The notes: generated from the sequence alone by a model not told the origin. 64,000 bases of DNA from Pelovirga terrestris (GCF_014773365.1 NZ_JACWUN010000003.1:186001-250000), one strand, 5' to 3'. Numbered from the stretch's first letter, positions 44,957 through 53,426 are shown. Numbers and translations: made by a program.

Positions 44957-46297
44957 ATGGCCGGTGTTCGAGGGCGAGTTCTCTTTGTTGATGACGATGC
45001 TTCAACGCGCAAGGCGATGACGCGCGGACTTCGTCAGGACGGCTTCGAGGTGACGACAGCCGCATCCGCTGAGGAGGCCCTCACCCTGACGCTGGGTGCA
45101 CCGCTTGACGTGCTGGTGACCGATGTTCTCATGGGGGGCATGAGCGGCATCGGCCTTCTTCGCAAGGTGCGCCAGATCCGTCCGGGGCTCCCGGTTGTCG
45201 TCATCACAGGATACGGGAGCGTCAATGTCGCGGTCGAGGCCATGCGTGAAGGGGCGGCAGACTATTTTGCGAAGCCCGTTAGTTTCGACCATCTCGCTCG
45301 CACTCTCGATCGAGTCATCGGCAACTGTCGCCGACACGGCGAGATCGTTTCCCCGGTCCCGCCGGCAGAATCGCCCCTTATCGGCCAGTCGGACCCGATC
45401 CGCAAAGTTCTGCAGCGCGTCGCGGTAGTGGCCGGCACGGACGCGACGGTTCTGGTTCGAGGGGAGTCCGGAACCGGCAAGGAACTCGTTTCACGGCAAC
45501 TTCACCGCGCCAGCCGGCGCCGAACCGGTCCCCTCGTCATCGTCAACTGCGCTGCAATCACTGAGTCGCTCGCGGAAAGCGAGCTTTTCGGGCACGAGAA
45601 GGGGGCCTTCACCGGCGCGGTACGCCCTCGTGCCGGCAAAATAGAGCAGGCGAACGGCGGCACCCTGTTTCTCGATGAGATCGGCGACCTCTCGCCGATT
45701 ATCCAGACCAAGATCCTGCGCGTACTGCAGGACCAGATAGTAGAACGGGTCGGCGGGTCGACCTCTCTCAAGGTGGATGTGCGACTTGTGGCGGCGACAA
45801 ACCGCGACCTCGAGCGGATGATCCAGGAGGGAGGATTCCGCGAGGACCTGTATTACCGCCTTAAGGTCGTCACCATCGACATCCCCCCTCTCCGGGACAG
45901 GATCGACGACATTTCGCCTCTCGTGAACCACTTCCTGGAGGAGCTTGCGCATCGTTATGAACTTCCGGCAGCTCCGGCACTCGGCAGAGGGGTTATGGAT
46001 GCGCTGCGCGCCCATCCCTGGCCCGGCAATGTCCGTGAACTCCGCAACCTGATCGAGGAACTGGTGATCACCGGTGCCGGCGAGCGAATCCTGCTGGTGG
46101 ACCTGCCCCACCATGTGCGCGGACCTAGCGTCCCCAGCAGCGATGAGCCGTTGCTCGACGGTACTCACGGACTCGACGAGATCGAGCGGGCCGCGATCCA
46201 GCGAACACTGACCCGAACCGGCGGCAACAAGACAGAGACGGCACGCATCCTCGGAATCGGGCTCAAAACCCTCTACCGCAAGCTCGGAGCAGAGTAG
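44957..46297 (+). CDS. Sigma-54-dependent response regulator (NtrC family)
   Basis: Protein of 446 residues: receiver domain (VLFVDDDASTRKAM, Asp in DVLVTDVLMGG, Lys in YFAKPVSFD), AAA+ domain with Walker A GESGTGKE, the sigma-54 contact loop EKGAFTGAV and Walker B GGTLFLDEIGDLS, and a C-terminal Fis-type helix-turn-helix (NKTETARILGIGLKTLYRKL). GGAGG stands eight bases before the ATG at 44957. It should be phosphorylated by the haem kinase just upstream and activate sigma-54 promoters. One such promoter lies in the next intergenic region, before the multihaem cytochrome. Confidence 0.95.
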   Translation: MAGVRGRVLFVDDDASTRKAMTRGLRQDGFEVTTAASAEEALTLTLGAPLDVLVTDVLMGGMSGIGLLRKVRQIRPGLPVVVITGYGSVNVAVEAMREGAADYFAKPVSFDHLARTLDRVIGNCRRHGEIVSPVPPAESPLIGQSDPIRKVLQRVAVVAGTDATVLVRGESGTGKELVSRQLHRASRRRTGPLVIVNCAAITESLAESELFGHEKGAFTGAVRPRAGKIEQANGGTLFLDEIGDLSPIIQTKILRVLQDQIVERVGGSTSLKVDVRLVAATNRDLERMIQEGGFREDLYYRLKVVTIDIPPLRDRIDDISPLVNHFLEELAHRYELPAAPALGRGVMDALRAHPWPGNVRELRNLIEELVITGAGERILLVDLPHHVRGPSVPSSDEPLLDGTHGLDEIERAAIQRTLTRTGGNKTETARILGIGLKTLYRKLGAE

Positions 46298-46342
46298 AAC
46301 CGCCCACTTTACTGACGTTTTCCCATCTGAACCTCAAATTTT

Positions 46343-46378
46343 TGTCAAAATGACATAGCTAATTGTCCAGATCAGACA
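46343..46378 (+). promoter_or_regulatory. Candidate enhancer sites for the sigma-54 regulator
   Basis: Two short palindromes share half-sites: TGTCA-AAA-TGACA (46343-46355) and TGTC-N7-GACA (46364-46378). They lie about 205-240 bases upstream of the sigma-54 promoter at 46583, a normal distance for upstream activating sequences of NtrC-type proteins. The rest of the 46298-46731 gap carries no gene that I can support. Confidence 0.45.
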
Positions 46379-46582
46379 TTTTTTCTCAGAACGACAGGGT
46401 ATCCGCGCTGCTTCTTCCGATGAAACGTCAAAACAGCCCTTCACCCAATTACGTAGTGTCCTCAATTTCAATCTCCCGGCCGCTTCTCCTTAGGTAGAAC
46501 CCCCCGCACAAAGTCTGTCCCGTTCCCGGTTGAATAGGGCTGATCGGCACGCAAGATCGAAGAGTCACGTCACAGAAAAGGA

Positions 46583-46598
46583 CGGCACGGCTCTTGCT
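46583..46598 (+). promoter_or_regulatory. Sigma-54 promoter of the hexahaem cytochrome gene
   Basis: CGGCACGGCTCTTGCT matches the -24/-12 consensus (TGGCACG-N4-TTGCW), with GG at 46584-46585 and GC at 46596-46597 in exact spacing. A transcription start near 46609 would leave a leader of about 120 bases before the cytochrome ATG. Confidence 0.75.
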
Positions 46599-46731
46599 GT
46601 AACCTTAATCCGACTACACGGTTCCTGAATGAACCTGACCAGGGACTGCACAACAAGTCAAAGAGATACGACCCCGGAGCTTAATCCGACCGAAAGCAGA
46701 GACATTCGGCCACAACCGAGAAGGAGGTTTT

Positions 46732-48204
46732 ATGCAGGTTTTTTACAAAAAATGGAGATCGTTGCCGGCACTGGCCGTAGCGCTGACTCTGGCAGGAGGG
46801 CTGCTCGCTTGCGGTTCTTCGCGCTTGTTCACTCCGGTCGCTACGCCAGATCCGGTAGCTCCTGTTCTTGCGGCCTATGTGGGTGCCGATACCTGCCAGG
46901 CATGTCACCCCGAAGCCTACGCTGGATGGCGGGAAACCCTGCATCCTGAGGCATTTAATGGCTTTAACGATCTGTACAGTTTCGGCCTCAAGACAAATGA
47001 CCTGTTTGGTCTCTGGATTGAACGGTTCGGCGACACCCCAGGCAATCCGGTTTGCTATGATAAAAACGAGGATACCGGGATATCCGGGACCAAAGACTTC
47101 TCTTTGAGCGACGGTACGAAGCTCACGGATGTTGACGGTGTTTATGTCAAGTACGAGGAAGGAAAGTTCCTCGCCCGTTTCCTCAACGAAAGTGGAACGG
47201 CAGTTCACACAACGGATGTGATGGTTTTCGGCCACGGCAAAACGAACCGGCAGACCTATGTCGTAAATGTCGGTGACGGGTCAGGCAACCGCCTTCTCAA
47301 GTGGCATTTCAGAAAAGACCGTGCCAATGAAAAAAATCCGCTGGGAAGGTGGATAGACCGCAATGACGACCGCATCTGGCAGAATAACTGCGTCGGCTGC
47401 CACGCTACCGGCTATGACATCGAGAAGTGGGAAGCCGACTCGAGCCTGACAGCCGGCGAGATTATTGCCGACATCGGTGTCGGCTGTGAATCGTGCCACG
47501 GACCAGGCAGTGATCATATTGCAAACCCGCTGGTGAGCAATATCGTCAATCCCGATGACCTCACCAAGACGCAGCAATTCGACGTATGCGCCCAGTGCCA
47601 TACCCGCACGACTACCCATAAAGATTTTGATCCGGAATACCGGTGGGGGGACGCCCTGGGCTTCCGTCCCGGTGACAAGGTGGAAGATTTCGTGGAGACA
47701 ATCGTCCCGACATGGGGTAAAGCGTGGAGGAGGGTTTCCGCAGACGGCAAGGGGCGTGGAGACCATCAGATGACCTTTGATCTGAAGCTCGGACCCAAAG
47801 CCGATTGGTCCTGCACACAGTGTCACAGTCTTCACAGCGTAAACGGCGAAGGGCTCATGCTCAAAGAGTCGCTGGTGGATACCTGTGTTACCTGCCACAG
47901 CGACTATGACACCCCGCAGAAAATTTCCGCCGTCATGGACGGCACCCGCGGATGGGATGGAGACGACGCCGGATTTGCAGGGAAAAAGAATCAGCACACC
48001 TTCCGTCTGGACGCCGAAGGGCGGGTGATTGGTTTGCCTGAATCCGAGTGGCCGGCGGAAAACAAGTGGCCCTGGCAGGTAGCAGAGACGGGTGTGAATA
48101 AAACTGACAAGATGTTCGCAAAATCTCCGAAAACAACTGATGATACTAAAGTTATCGCAAAAAATTTAAAGGAGAACGAAGGTGCTGCAGGCTCAAATAA
48201 ATAA
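46732..48204 (+). CDS. Six-haem c-type cytochrome lipoprotein
   Basis: Exported cytochrome of 490 residues. A signal peptide ending in the lipobox LLAC makes Cys27 the likely lipidated residue, so the protein is anchored in the outer (or inner) membrane facing the periplasm or outside. Six CXXCH motifs are at Cys55 (CQACH), Cys220 (CVGCH), Cys252 (CESCH), Cys286 (CAQCH), Cys361 (CTQCH) and Cys385 (CVTCH). The arrangement resembles large multihaem cytochromes of metal-reducing Desulfuromonadia. The insert between hemes 1 and 2 has no name that I know. AAGGAGG lies four bases before the ATG. A sigma-54 promoter precedes it. Role: extracytoplasmic electron transfer, partner unknown. Confidence 0.9.
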   Translation: MQVFYKKWRSLPALAVALTLAGGLLACGSSRLFTPVATPDPVAPVLAAYVGADTCQACHPEAYAGWRETLHPEAFNGFNDLYSFGLKTNDLFGLWIERFGDTPGNPVCYDKNEDTGISGTKDFSLSDGTKLTDVDGVYVKYEEGKFLARFLNESGTAVHTTDVMVFGHGKTNRQTYVVNVGDGSGNRLLKWHFRKDRANEKNPLGRWIDRNDDRIWQNNCVGCHATGYDIEKWEADSSLTAGEIIADIGVGCESCHGPGSDHIANPLVSNIVNPDDLTKTQQFDVCAQCHTRTTTHKDFDPEYRWGDALGFRPGDKVEDFVETIVPTWGKAWRRVSADGKGRGDHQMTFDLKLGPKADWSCTQCHSLHSVNGEGLMLKESLVDTCVTCHSDYDTPQKISAVMDGTRGWDGDDAGFAGKKNQHTFRLDAEGRVIGLPESEWPAENKWPWQVAETGVNKTDKMFAKSPKTTDDTKVIAKNLKENEGAAGSNK

Positions 48205-48295
48205 ATGCTTGGGCTGCCATGCAAAATTCAGGGACTGGGCAAACACTCCCCATACAGTTAAGCCTTACGGCGAAGGAGTGCCTAAGGAATTGTGA
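48182..48295 (+). CDS. Micro-ORF with a single CXXCH motif
   Basis: A 37-codon frame starting with GTG at 48182, overlapping the end of the cytochrome gene in another frame. AAAGGAG stands seven bases before it. The peptide carries one haem-binding motif, CLGCHAKFRDW, then HTVKPYGEGVPKEL. It has no export signal, so alone it could not receive haem c. It could instead be the original C-terminus of the cytochrome, cut off by a frameshift between 48170 and 48204, or joined by ribosomal frameshifting. Confidence 0.4.
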   Translation: MLQAQINKCLGCHAKFRDWANTPHTVKPYGEGVPKEL

Positions 48296-48353
48296 CGTTC
48301 AGACGAAAAATGGCCGTGGGAGAAGACAGGAGTTTGACCTTCGCCTGAACATA

Positions 48354-48401
48354 CCGGGGGTATAATATCAATTTTGACATTGATTGGTATTATGCCCCCG
48401 G
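48354..48401 (+). terminator. Terminator-like hairpin after the cytochrome gene
   Basis: CCGGGGGTATAATATCAAT pairs, imperfectly, with ATTGATTGGTATTATGCCCCCGG. The stem is long but the T-run is weak. It marks the end of the haem-sensor module. Confidence 0.6.
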
Positions 48402-48539
48402 ATTTCTACGCTTTCTTTGGGCCTGACGGGATAGGACCAGGCCAACCCACCGATATCAGGTCACGACCTTTCCTGCACATTCCGAGCATCTGCTGAAAAC
48501 CTGTTACTCTAATTTTTTGCACAACTGGCATTGCTATGT

Positions 48540-48746
48540 TTACCTTCCCCTACCCCCAGACCAACCTCCACCACCGGGGGCACCACATCCTCCCGGCCTA
48601 TCAATACCTCTCGGGACAGCTGGTCTCTCCATCCTTTCCAGCCTTTCAAGCTGGTCCGGACGTTCCATTCTTTCTGGTTTCCCAGCAGGAATCTCGCCTT
48701 TGGCCTTGACACATTTCACCACCAGCGGTTTGTGTTTGCGTAGCAT
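48540..48746 (-). CDS. Hypothetical short protein or gene remnant
   Basis: A 68-codon frame with an unusual composition: MLRKHKPLVVKCVKAKGEIP, then PERMERPDQLERLERMERP with repeated ERMERP units, then a Gly-rich tail. The frame is open for about 20 codons upstream (LGDQNAANRFGTDKKVAE) without a start or Shine-Dalgarno, so this may be the 3' end of a lost gene. I do not recognise a family. The surrounding 48404-48838 stretch has nothing else that I can support. Confidence 0.25.
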   Translation of the reverse strand: MLRKHKPLVVKCVKAKGEIPAGKPERMERPDQLERLERMERPAVPRGIDRPGGCGAPGGGGWSGGRGR

Positions 48747-48838
48747 TTCGGCAACTTTTTTATCGGTTCCAAATCGGTTTGCAGCGTTCTGGTCGCCCAG
48801 TTATCTGATCCTGGGGACATGCTTAAATGGTTGACCCC

Positions 48839-49525
48839 CTACCCGATCACCACCAGCTCGATCCCCAACTCTCGACAGGCCTGCCGCTTCTGTTCAAAGC
48901 CACTTCCCTCGCCGCTGTTCTTGGTCACCAGGCCGTCGATGCGGTACTCGCGACAGAGGGCCAGGTTGAACGCCGTGGAAAACGGCCCTTGCAGGGCGAT
49001 GATGCGCGAGCGAGGAAATCCGGCGGCGACGCATTTGGCGATGGAGTCTTCAAAGGGGAGGACGCGGGCATAGCCGCGGGTGGCGAGGTGGGCGAAGCGG
49101 TCAATGCTGTTGCTGCCGGTAGTGAAGAGGATGCGTTGATGGGGGGAACTCAGCAGGTAGGCGGCGGCTTCATCGGCGCTGGTGCAGGTCACGATTCCCG
49201 GTTCTACTTGGAGTTCGGCGACCGGGCGTACCCGGTCTTCGCAGACGATCGCACACTCTTCGGCAACCCGGCGGGCGATGGCGCTGATTTCCCTGGCGTG
49301 AGGGTGGGTGGTGTCGATGATCCGGGTGATGCCCTGTTCAGCGATAAAGCGTGTCAAACTCTCCAAACTGAAACGGGTGTGGATGACCCGTCCCGGATAG
49401 CGGACGCCGAATTCCCGCAGACCGTAGTCGGTGGCGACACTGATGATCAGGGGCTGCTCTTCCGCTTCGTCCAGTTCAGCGACCACCTGATGGGTGGTGG
49501 AGGTGCCGCCCAATACGAGGATCAT
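48839..49525 (-). CDS. cbiJ: Cobalt-precorrin-6A reductase CbiJ
   Basis: NAD(P)H-dependent reductase of 228 residues that reduces the macrocycle of (cobalt-)precorrin-6A. MILVLGGTSTTHQVVAEL is the nucleotide-binding start, and IDTTHPHAREISAIA, LFTTGSNSI and the C-terminal LVTKNSGEGSGFEQKRQA are the family landmarks. It is the last gene of the minus-strand corrin operon, overlapping cbiH by four bases. Confidence 0.95.
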   Translation of the reverse strand: MILVLGGTSTTHQVVAELDEAEEQPLIISVATDYGLREFGVRYPGRVIHTRFSLESLTRFIAEQGITRIIDTTHPHAREISAIARRVAEECAIVCEDRVRPVAELQVEPGIVTCTSADEAAAYLLSSPHQRILFTTGSNSIDRFAHLATRGYARVLPFEDSIAKCVAAGFPRSRIIALQGPFSTAFNLALCREYRIDGLVTKNSGEGSGFEQKRQACRELGIELVVIG

Positions 49526-50268
49526 TCACGTTCTCCGTATTTGGCAGTGTAACCGCGCGGCGTGACCAGCTTGCCGTTTTTAAGGATGGTGCGGGTACTG
49601 CCGACCATAACCAGGGTGCTCATGTCGATGTTTTCCAGATCAAGCTGACTTAAGTAGCCGGTCCAGGTGTGTTCCCCCTCCCGGTAACAGTGGCGCACGA
49701 AACCACAGGCGAGGTCACCGCGCTCCGCCATGAAGCGCTGCACCGTGTGGGCGAGCTGGCTGGTACGCTTTTTACTGCGCGGGTTGTAGATGGCGCAGAC
49801 GAAGTCACCGCTGTTGACCGCCTCAATGCGCTTCCGGATCAGTTCCCAGGGGGTAAGCAGGTCGGACATGGAGATGATGGCCAGATCGTCGGCGATGGGG
49901 GCCCCGAGGCGCGCCGAGGCGGCCATGGCGGCGGTAATGCCGGGGATCACTTCGATGGCATCGGGGGCGTGGGCCAACTCGAAAACCAGCGAGGCCAGGG
50001 AGTACAGCGACGCATCACCGCCACAAACCAGAGCAACGCGCTGCCCCTGCTCCATGGCAGCCAGGGCCTTCTCCACCCGCTCCTTCTCACCGGTCATGCC
50101 GTTGCTGAAGACCTGAGCGGTAGCGGGGATCAGATGCTCTATCTGTTCCAGATAGGGTTTATAACCACAGACGTAGTCGGCGCTTGAGATGGCGTGACCG
50201 GCGGCGGGAGCCATGTAGGCCTCTGATCCGGGGCCGGTTCCAACCACAAACAGAATTCCATCAGGCAT
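49522..50268 (-). CDS. cbiH: Cobalt-precorrin-3 C17-methyltransferase CbiH/CobJ
   Basis: SAM-dependent methylase and ring-contraction enzyme of 248 residues. Conserved stretches: LFVVGTGPGSEAYMAPAAG, ADYVCGYKPYLEQI, VALVCGGDASLYSLASLVFE, VIPGITAAMAASARLGAPI and IYNPRSKKRTSQL. The open frame extends 80 codons upstream, but the ATG at 50268, overlapping the cbiG stop by eight bases, gives the family's normal N-terminus. Confidence 0.95.
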   Translation of the reverse strand: MPDGILFVVGTGPGSEAYMAPAAGHAISSADYVCGYKPYLEQIEHLIPATAQVFSNGMTGEKERVEKALAAMEQGQRVALVCGGDASLYSLASLVFELAHAPDAIEVIPGITAAMAASARLGAPIADDLAIISMSDLLTPWELIRKRIEAVNSGDFVCAIYNPRSKKRTSQLAHTVQRFMAERGDLACGFVRHCYREGEHTWTGYLSQLDLENIDMSTLVMVGSTRTILKNGKLVTPRGYTAKYGERE

Positions 50269-51052
50269 GAATGAGTCCTTCCCGGGCGATGGCGATGGTG
50301 ACAGAATCGATAACGGTGCGCGGCAACAACAGGCGCGGGTTGACGGCTGCCAGCAGGGCCGAGGGCTCGGCCACACCGGGAATCCCCAGATGGCGCATGG
50401 GACCGTCGTGAACAGTAAAATGATAGAGGGAGTTCTCATAGGCGCTGCGGGGCAGAAAGCGCAGATAAAGCCCCAGATCCACGATCGCATCCAGCAGACC
50501 CGCTTCATCCTGCTTGAGCCAGGCCGAAGTTACCAGCCGCAGTTGATCAGTCGTAATCCCCGCCTGTTCACAGCCACAACGGATAGCGTGCAGAATCGCC
50601 GCTTTGTGGGTGCCGCGACGGCAGCCGATCCCCAGCACATGGCAGCGGTTGGCCTCGGTAGCGGTGGTGATGACCGGGGTTGCACCGGTGATAGACGCCA
50701 CAGCGTGGGCAAGATGGTTGGCACCCCCTTCGTGACCGGAAAGGGTACTGATGGCGAAGCGTCCCACCTCGTCACAGGTGACCACGGCAGGGTCCTGGTA
50801 TTTGGACTGCAGGTGGGGGGCGATCATACGGGTGACGATCCCCTGGGCCATGACCGCGACAATCCCGCGCTTGCTGCCGCCCATCAACAGGGCGAACTGG
50901 TCGGCGAGGGAATCGTAGGGGCCGGCATCATATGCCGTGGCCATTCTTCGAGGTAGATGGAGACGACCGCCCAGTCCGGCGCTGATTTCCGCCGCCAGCC
51001 GCGCCCCGGCCCCGGTGACAGCGATGACTGCAACTTCAGGGGCGGGTGCCAT
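50261..51052 (-). CDS. cbiG: Cobalt-precorrin-5A hydrolase CbiG
   Basis: Opens the lactone ring of cobalt-precorrin-5A and releases acetaldehyde, a step specific to the anaerobic pathway. At 263 residues it is shorter than Salmonella CbiG (351). The N-terminal region (VAVMAQGIVTRMIAPHL, VVTCDEVGRFAISTLSGHEGGAN) and C-terminal region (VLGIGCRRGTHKAAI) are joined directly, so the middle domain seems absent. The start at 51052 has a weak ribosome-binding site and overlaps cbiF by 17 bases. Confidence 0.92.
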   Translation of the reverse strand: MAPAPEVAVIAVTGAGARLAAEISAGLGGRLHLPRRMATAYDAGPYDSLADQFALLMGGSKRGIVAVMAQGIVTRMIAPHLQSKYQDPAVVTCDEVGRFAISTLSGHEGGANHLAHAVASITGATPVITTATEANRCHVLGIGCRRGTHKAAILHAIRCGCEQAGITTDQLRLVTSAWLKQDEAGLLDAIVDLGLYLRFLPRSAYENSLYHFTVHDGPMRHLGIPGVAEPSALLAAVNPRLLLPRTVIDSVTIAIAREGLIHA

Positions 51053-51803
51053 GGCTGAAATCCCGGTCATAGAGTTTTGAATAAGCGCCGATGGCACCCA
51101 AAGGCTTGCCGATAATCACCACTGCATGCTTGTTGACACCGCTCTCGGCAATCTGCCCGGCCATATCCGCCAGGGTGCCGCGCCGCATCAGCTCATCGGG
51201 CCAGCTGGCGCGATAGACCATGGCTACGGGAGTTTGCGGGCTCCAGCCCTGGTCGAGAAACTGCCGGGCAATCTCGCCGAAGCGATTCACCGAAAGGTAG
51301 AAACAGAAGGTGCCGCCATGGCAGGCCAGGCGCGCCACCTCTTCATCCTCGGGCACCGGCGTGCGCCCGGCAATCCGGCTGATAACCAGGGTCTGGGACT
51401 GTTCCGGCGCGGTCAACTCGGTGCGCAGGGCGGCGGCCGCCGCGAACACCGCCGTGACACCGGGAATGACCGAATAGGCAATATCCCGTTGATCGAGCTC
51501 GGCCATCTGCTCCTGAATGGCACCGTAAAGGGAGGGATCGCCGGTATGCAGACGCGCCACGCTGTGACCCTCGCCGGTGGCCGCGACCATGACGGCAATA
51601 ATCTGCTCCAGATTCATGGAGGCGGAGTTGTGAATAGCAGCACCGGCAATGCAGTGATCAAGGATTTCCGGAGCCACCAGACTGCCGGCGTAGATAACCG
51701 TCCGGCAGCGCTTGATGGCGTTGATTCCTTTAAGGGTGATCAGCTCCGGATCGCCGGGTCCGGCGCCGATAAAATAGACCTGAGGACGCTGACTGTTATC
51801 CAT
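51036..51803 (-). CDS. cbiF: Cobalt-precorrin-4 C11-methyltransferase CbiF/CobM
   Basis: SAM-dependent methylase of 255 residues. YFIGAGPGDPELITLKG, VIYAGSLVAPEILDHC, RLHTGDPSLYGAIQEQM and VIPGVTAVFAAAAALRTELT match CbiF closely. ATG at 51803 overlaps the cbiE stop by eight bases; the TTG three bases earlier is less likely. Confidence 0.96.
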   Translation of the reverse strand: MDNSQRPQVYFIGAGPGDPELITLKGINAIKRCRTVIYAGSLVAPEILDHCIAGAAIHNSASMNLEQIIAVMVAATGEGHSVARLHTGDPSLYGAIQEQMAELDQRDIAYSVIPGVTAVFAAAAALRTELTAPEQSQTLVISRIAGRTPVPEDEEVARLACHGGTFCFYLSVNRFGEIARQFLDQGWSPQTPVAMVYRASWPDELMRRGTLADMAGQIAESGVNKHAVVIIGKPLGAIGAYSKLYDRDFSHGTRP

Positions 51804-52428
51804 CAAATTGACCTTCCTTCTCTTTTTTTATTCCCACCACACAACTCAAGGGACCTTCAGGGATGACCGTTTTCCTGGTTACGGGGACGATCATTTGATT
51901 ATCAAGGCTGAGGTTACTCATGACCCAGAGGTCAAAGTGCTCAAGAAGTAGACTGTAGCGCTCCAGAATCGTGCGGGGATGGTGGCTGTGATCGCAGAGC
52001 AGCAAAAAACGTGCGCTTGCCATGATAGCCGCAATGTCCAGCTCCTGCCGTCCGTGAGCAGAAAAGAATCGGGCCTCCTGCCAGGGTTCGGCAATAGCGG
52101 CAAAAGCGGCCTGAACGACGCTGACGCCGGGAATAACCGTCACTGATTCCCGTCCAAAGGCCTGCACAACGGCGCGGCTGAGGCTGTAGAACCCGGCATC
52201 ACCGCTGACCAGCACACCGATGCATTGGTCCGGATGGTTACGGATATACGCGATCGTCCCGCTGACCAGCGGCACCGGTTCATGACAGGGGATCGTCAGC
52301 CCCCCGGTCAGGCGCGGCGCGCCAACGGCCAGGTCGATGGTTTCCAACGCCTGACAGGCGCGTACCGTCAGCAACTCGGGGCTACCGGGACCCATGGAGA
52401 TGATAAAAATGCGGGGTTGTTGATTCAC
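51796..52428 (-). CDS. cbiE: Cobalt-precorrin-7 C5-methyltransferase CbiE
   Basis: Methylase subunit of 210 residues acting on C5 of the ring. FIISMGPGSPELLTVRACQAL, GVLVSGDAGFYSLSRAVVQAF and VIPGVSVVQAAFA are typical. In many bacteria CbiE is fused to or followed by CbiT, the C15-methylating decarboxylase; here neither fusion nor a cbiT gene is present. The ATG overlaps the cbiD stop. Confidence 0.92.
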   Translation of the reverse strand: MNQQPRIFIISMGPGSPELLTVRACQALETIDLAVGAPRLTGGLTIPCHEPVPLVSGTIAYIRNHPDQCIGVLVSGDAGFYSLSRAVVQAFGRESVTVIPGVSVVQAAFAAIAEPWQEARFFSAHGRQELDIAAIMASARFLLLCDHSHHPRTILERYSLLLEHFDLWVMSNLSLDNQMIVPVTRKTVIPEGPLSCVVGIKKEKEGQFDG

Positions 52429-53426
52429 AGATCACCTGAATTTGCTGTGGGATAACTTGCCAAAAGTATTCCCGCCATATCAAACAGCAACACCTCCACC
52501 CGCGCAAAACCGAAATCCCTCTGCACCCGTTCGGCAATGCGCTGCGCCACCGGAGCAAAAGATGCCGGATAGCGCTGACAAATTTCCTCGACGGTGTTGA
52601 AGGTCCCGGTCAGCTCCAGCATAGCGGCGACAAAACCCTGCGCCTGGGGGGAGGCGTTGGAGTGGGTGTTATAGCAGCCCATGGCTAATTTAGCCAGCTT
52701 GCCGGGATGCCCGGCGAGGGTCAGTTTTTCTACCTGTCGCCGGCGCAGATAAGCCAGGGCCTCGGCAAAAGCGTTGCTCACCAGCACGGCACTGGTGCCG
52801 GGGTGCAACGCCTGCAAATACTTTTCACCGATCTTGCCGGGCACCAGGGTGATGGGATGGCCCTCAGCCAGTTGTACGTCAATTTCACAGCGGATGGTGT
52901 CCACCAGCGCCTGAACGCTCATGGGTTCAACGATTCCGGTGGTACCGATGATGGATATTCCCCCCTCAATACCCAGACGCGCATTGAAGGTCCGCGCCGC
53001 CAGCCGCTTGCCGTCCGGCACCCAGAGAGTCACGACAGCGCCGCGAGCCGCACCGATCTCCGCCCGCACATTGGCTTCGATCATGGCGCGGGGGACCGGA
53101 TTGATAGCGGCCTGCCCGACGGGAATCTGCAAACCGGGGCGCGTGACCACACCAACCCCTTCGCCGCCGACGATATGGATAGCGGTATCGTCCTCACGCA
53201 ACGCCACCCGGGCCCATATCGCTGCGCCGTGGGTGACATCGGGATCGTCACCGGCGTCCTTGATGACCATGGCACCATGGGACCGGCAGACAACAGGGAC
53301 ACTCAGCCTCCCTCCGTCAGGGAGCATGACGTCGACATCATCGCCGTTCAGCTGATGAATGATGAACCGGGCATGGGCTCTGGCAGCGGCCGCTGCAGCG
53401 GTTCCGGTGGTAAATCCTTTTCGCAT
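52425..53426 (-). CDS. cbiD: Cobalt-precorrin-5B C1-methyltransferase CbiD
   Basis: Methylates C1 of the ring in the anaerobic pathway; 333 residues. The N-terminal MRKGFTTGTAAAAAARAHA is the family hallmark, followed by KDAGDDPDVTHGA, GGEGVGVVTRPGLQIPVG and INPVPRAMI, and SIIGTTGIVEPMS. It is the first gene of the minus-strand operon cbiDEFGHJ. No riboswitch is visible upstream, in contrast with the plus-strand half. Confidence 0.96.
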   Translation of the reverse strand: MRKGFTTGTAAAAAARAHARFIIHQLNGDDVDVMLPDGGRLSVPVVCRSHGAMVIKDAGDDPDVTHGAAIWARVALREDDTAIHIVGGEGVGVVTRPGLQIPVGQAAINPVPRAMIEANVRAEIGAARGAVVTLWVPDGKRLAARTFNARLGIEGGISIIGTTGIVEPMSVQALVDTIRCEIDVQLAEGHPITLVPGKIGEKYLQALHPGTSAVLVSNAFAEALAYLRRRQVEKLTLAGHPGKLAKLAMGCYNTHSNASPQAQGFVAAMLELTGTFNTVEEICQRYPASFAPVAQRIAERVQRDFGFARVEVLLFDMAGILLASYPTANSGDL

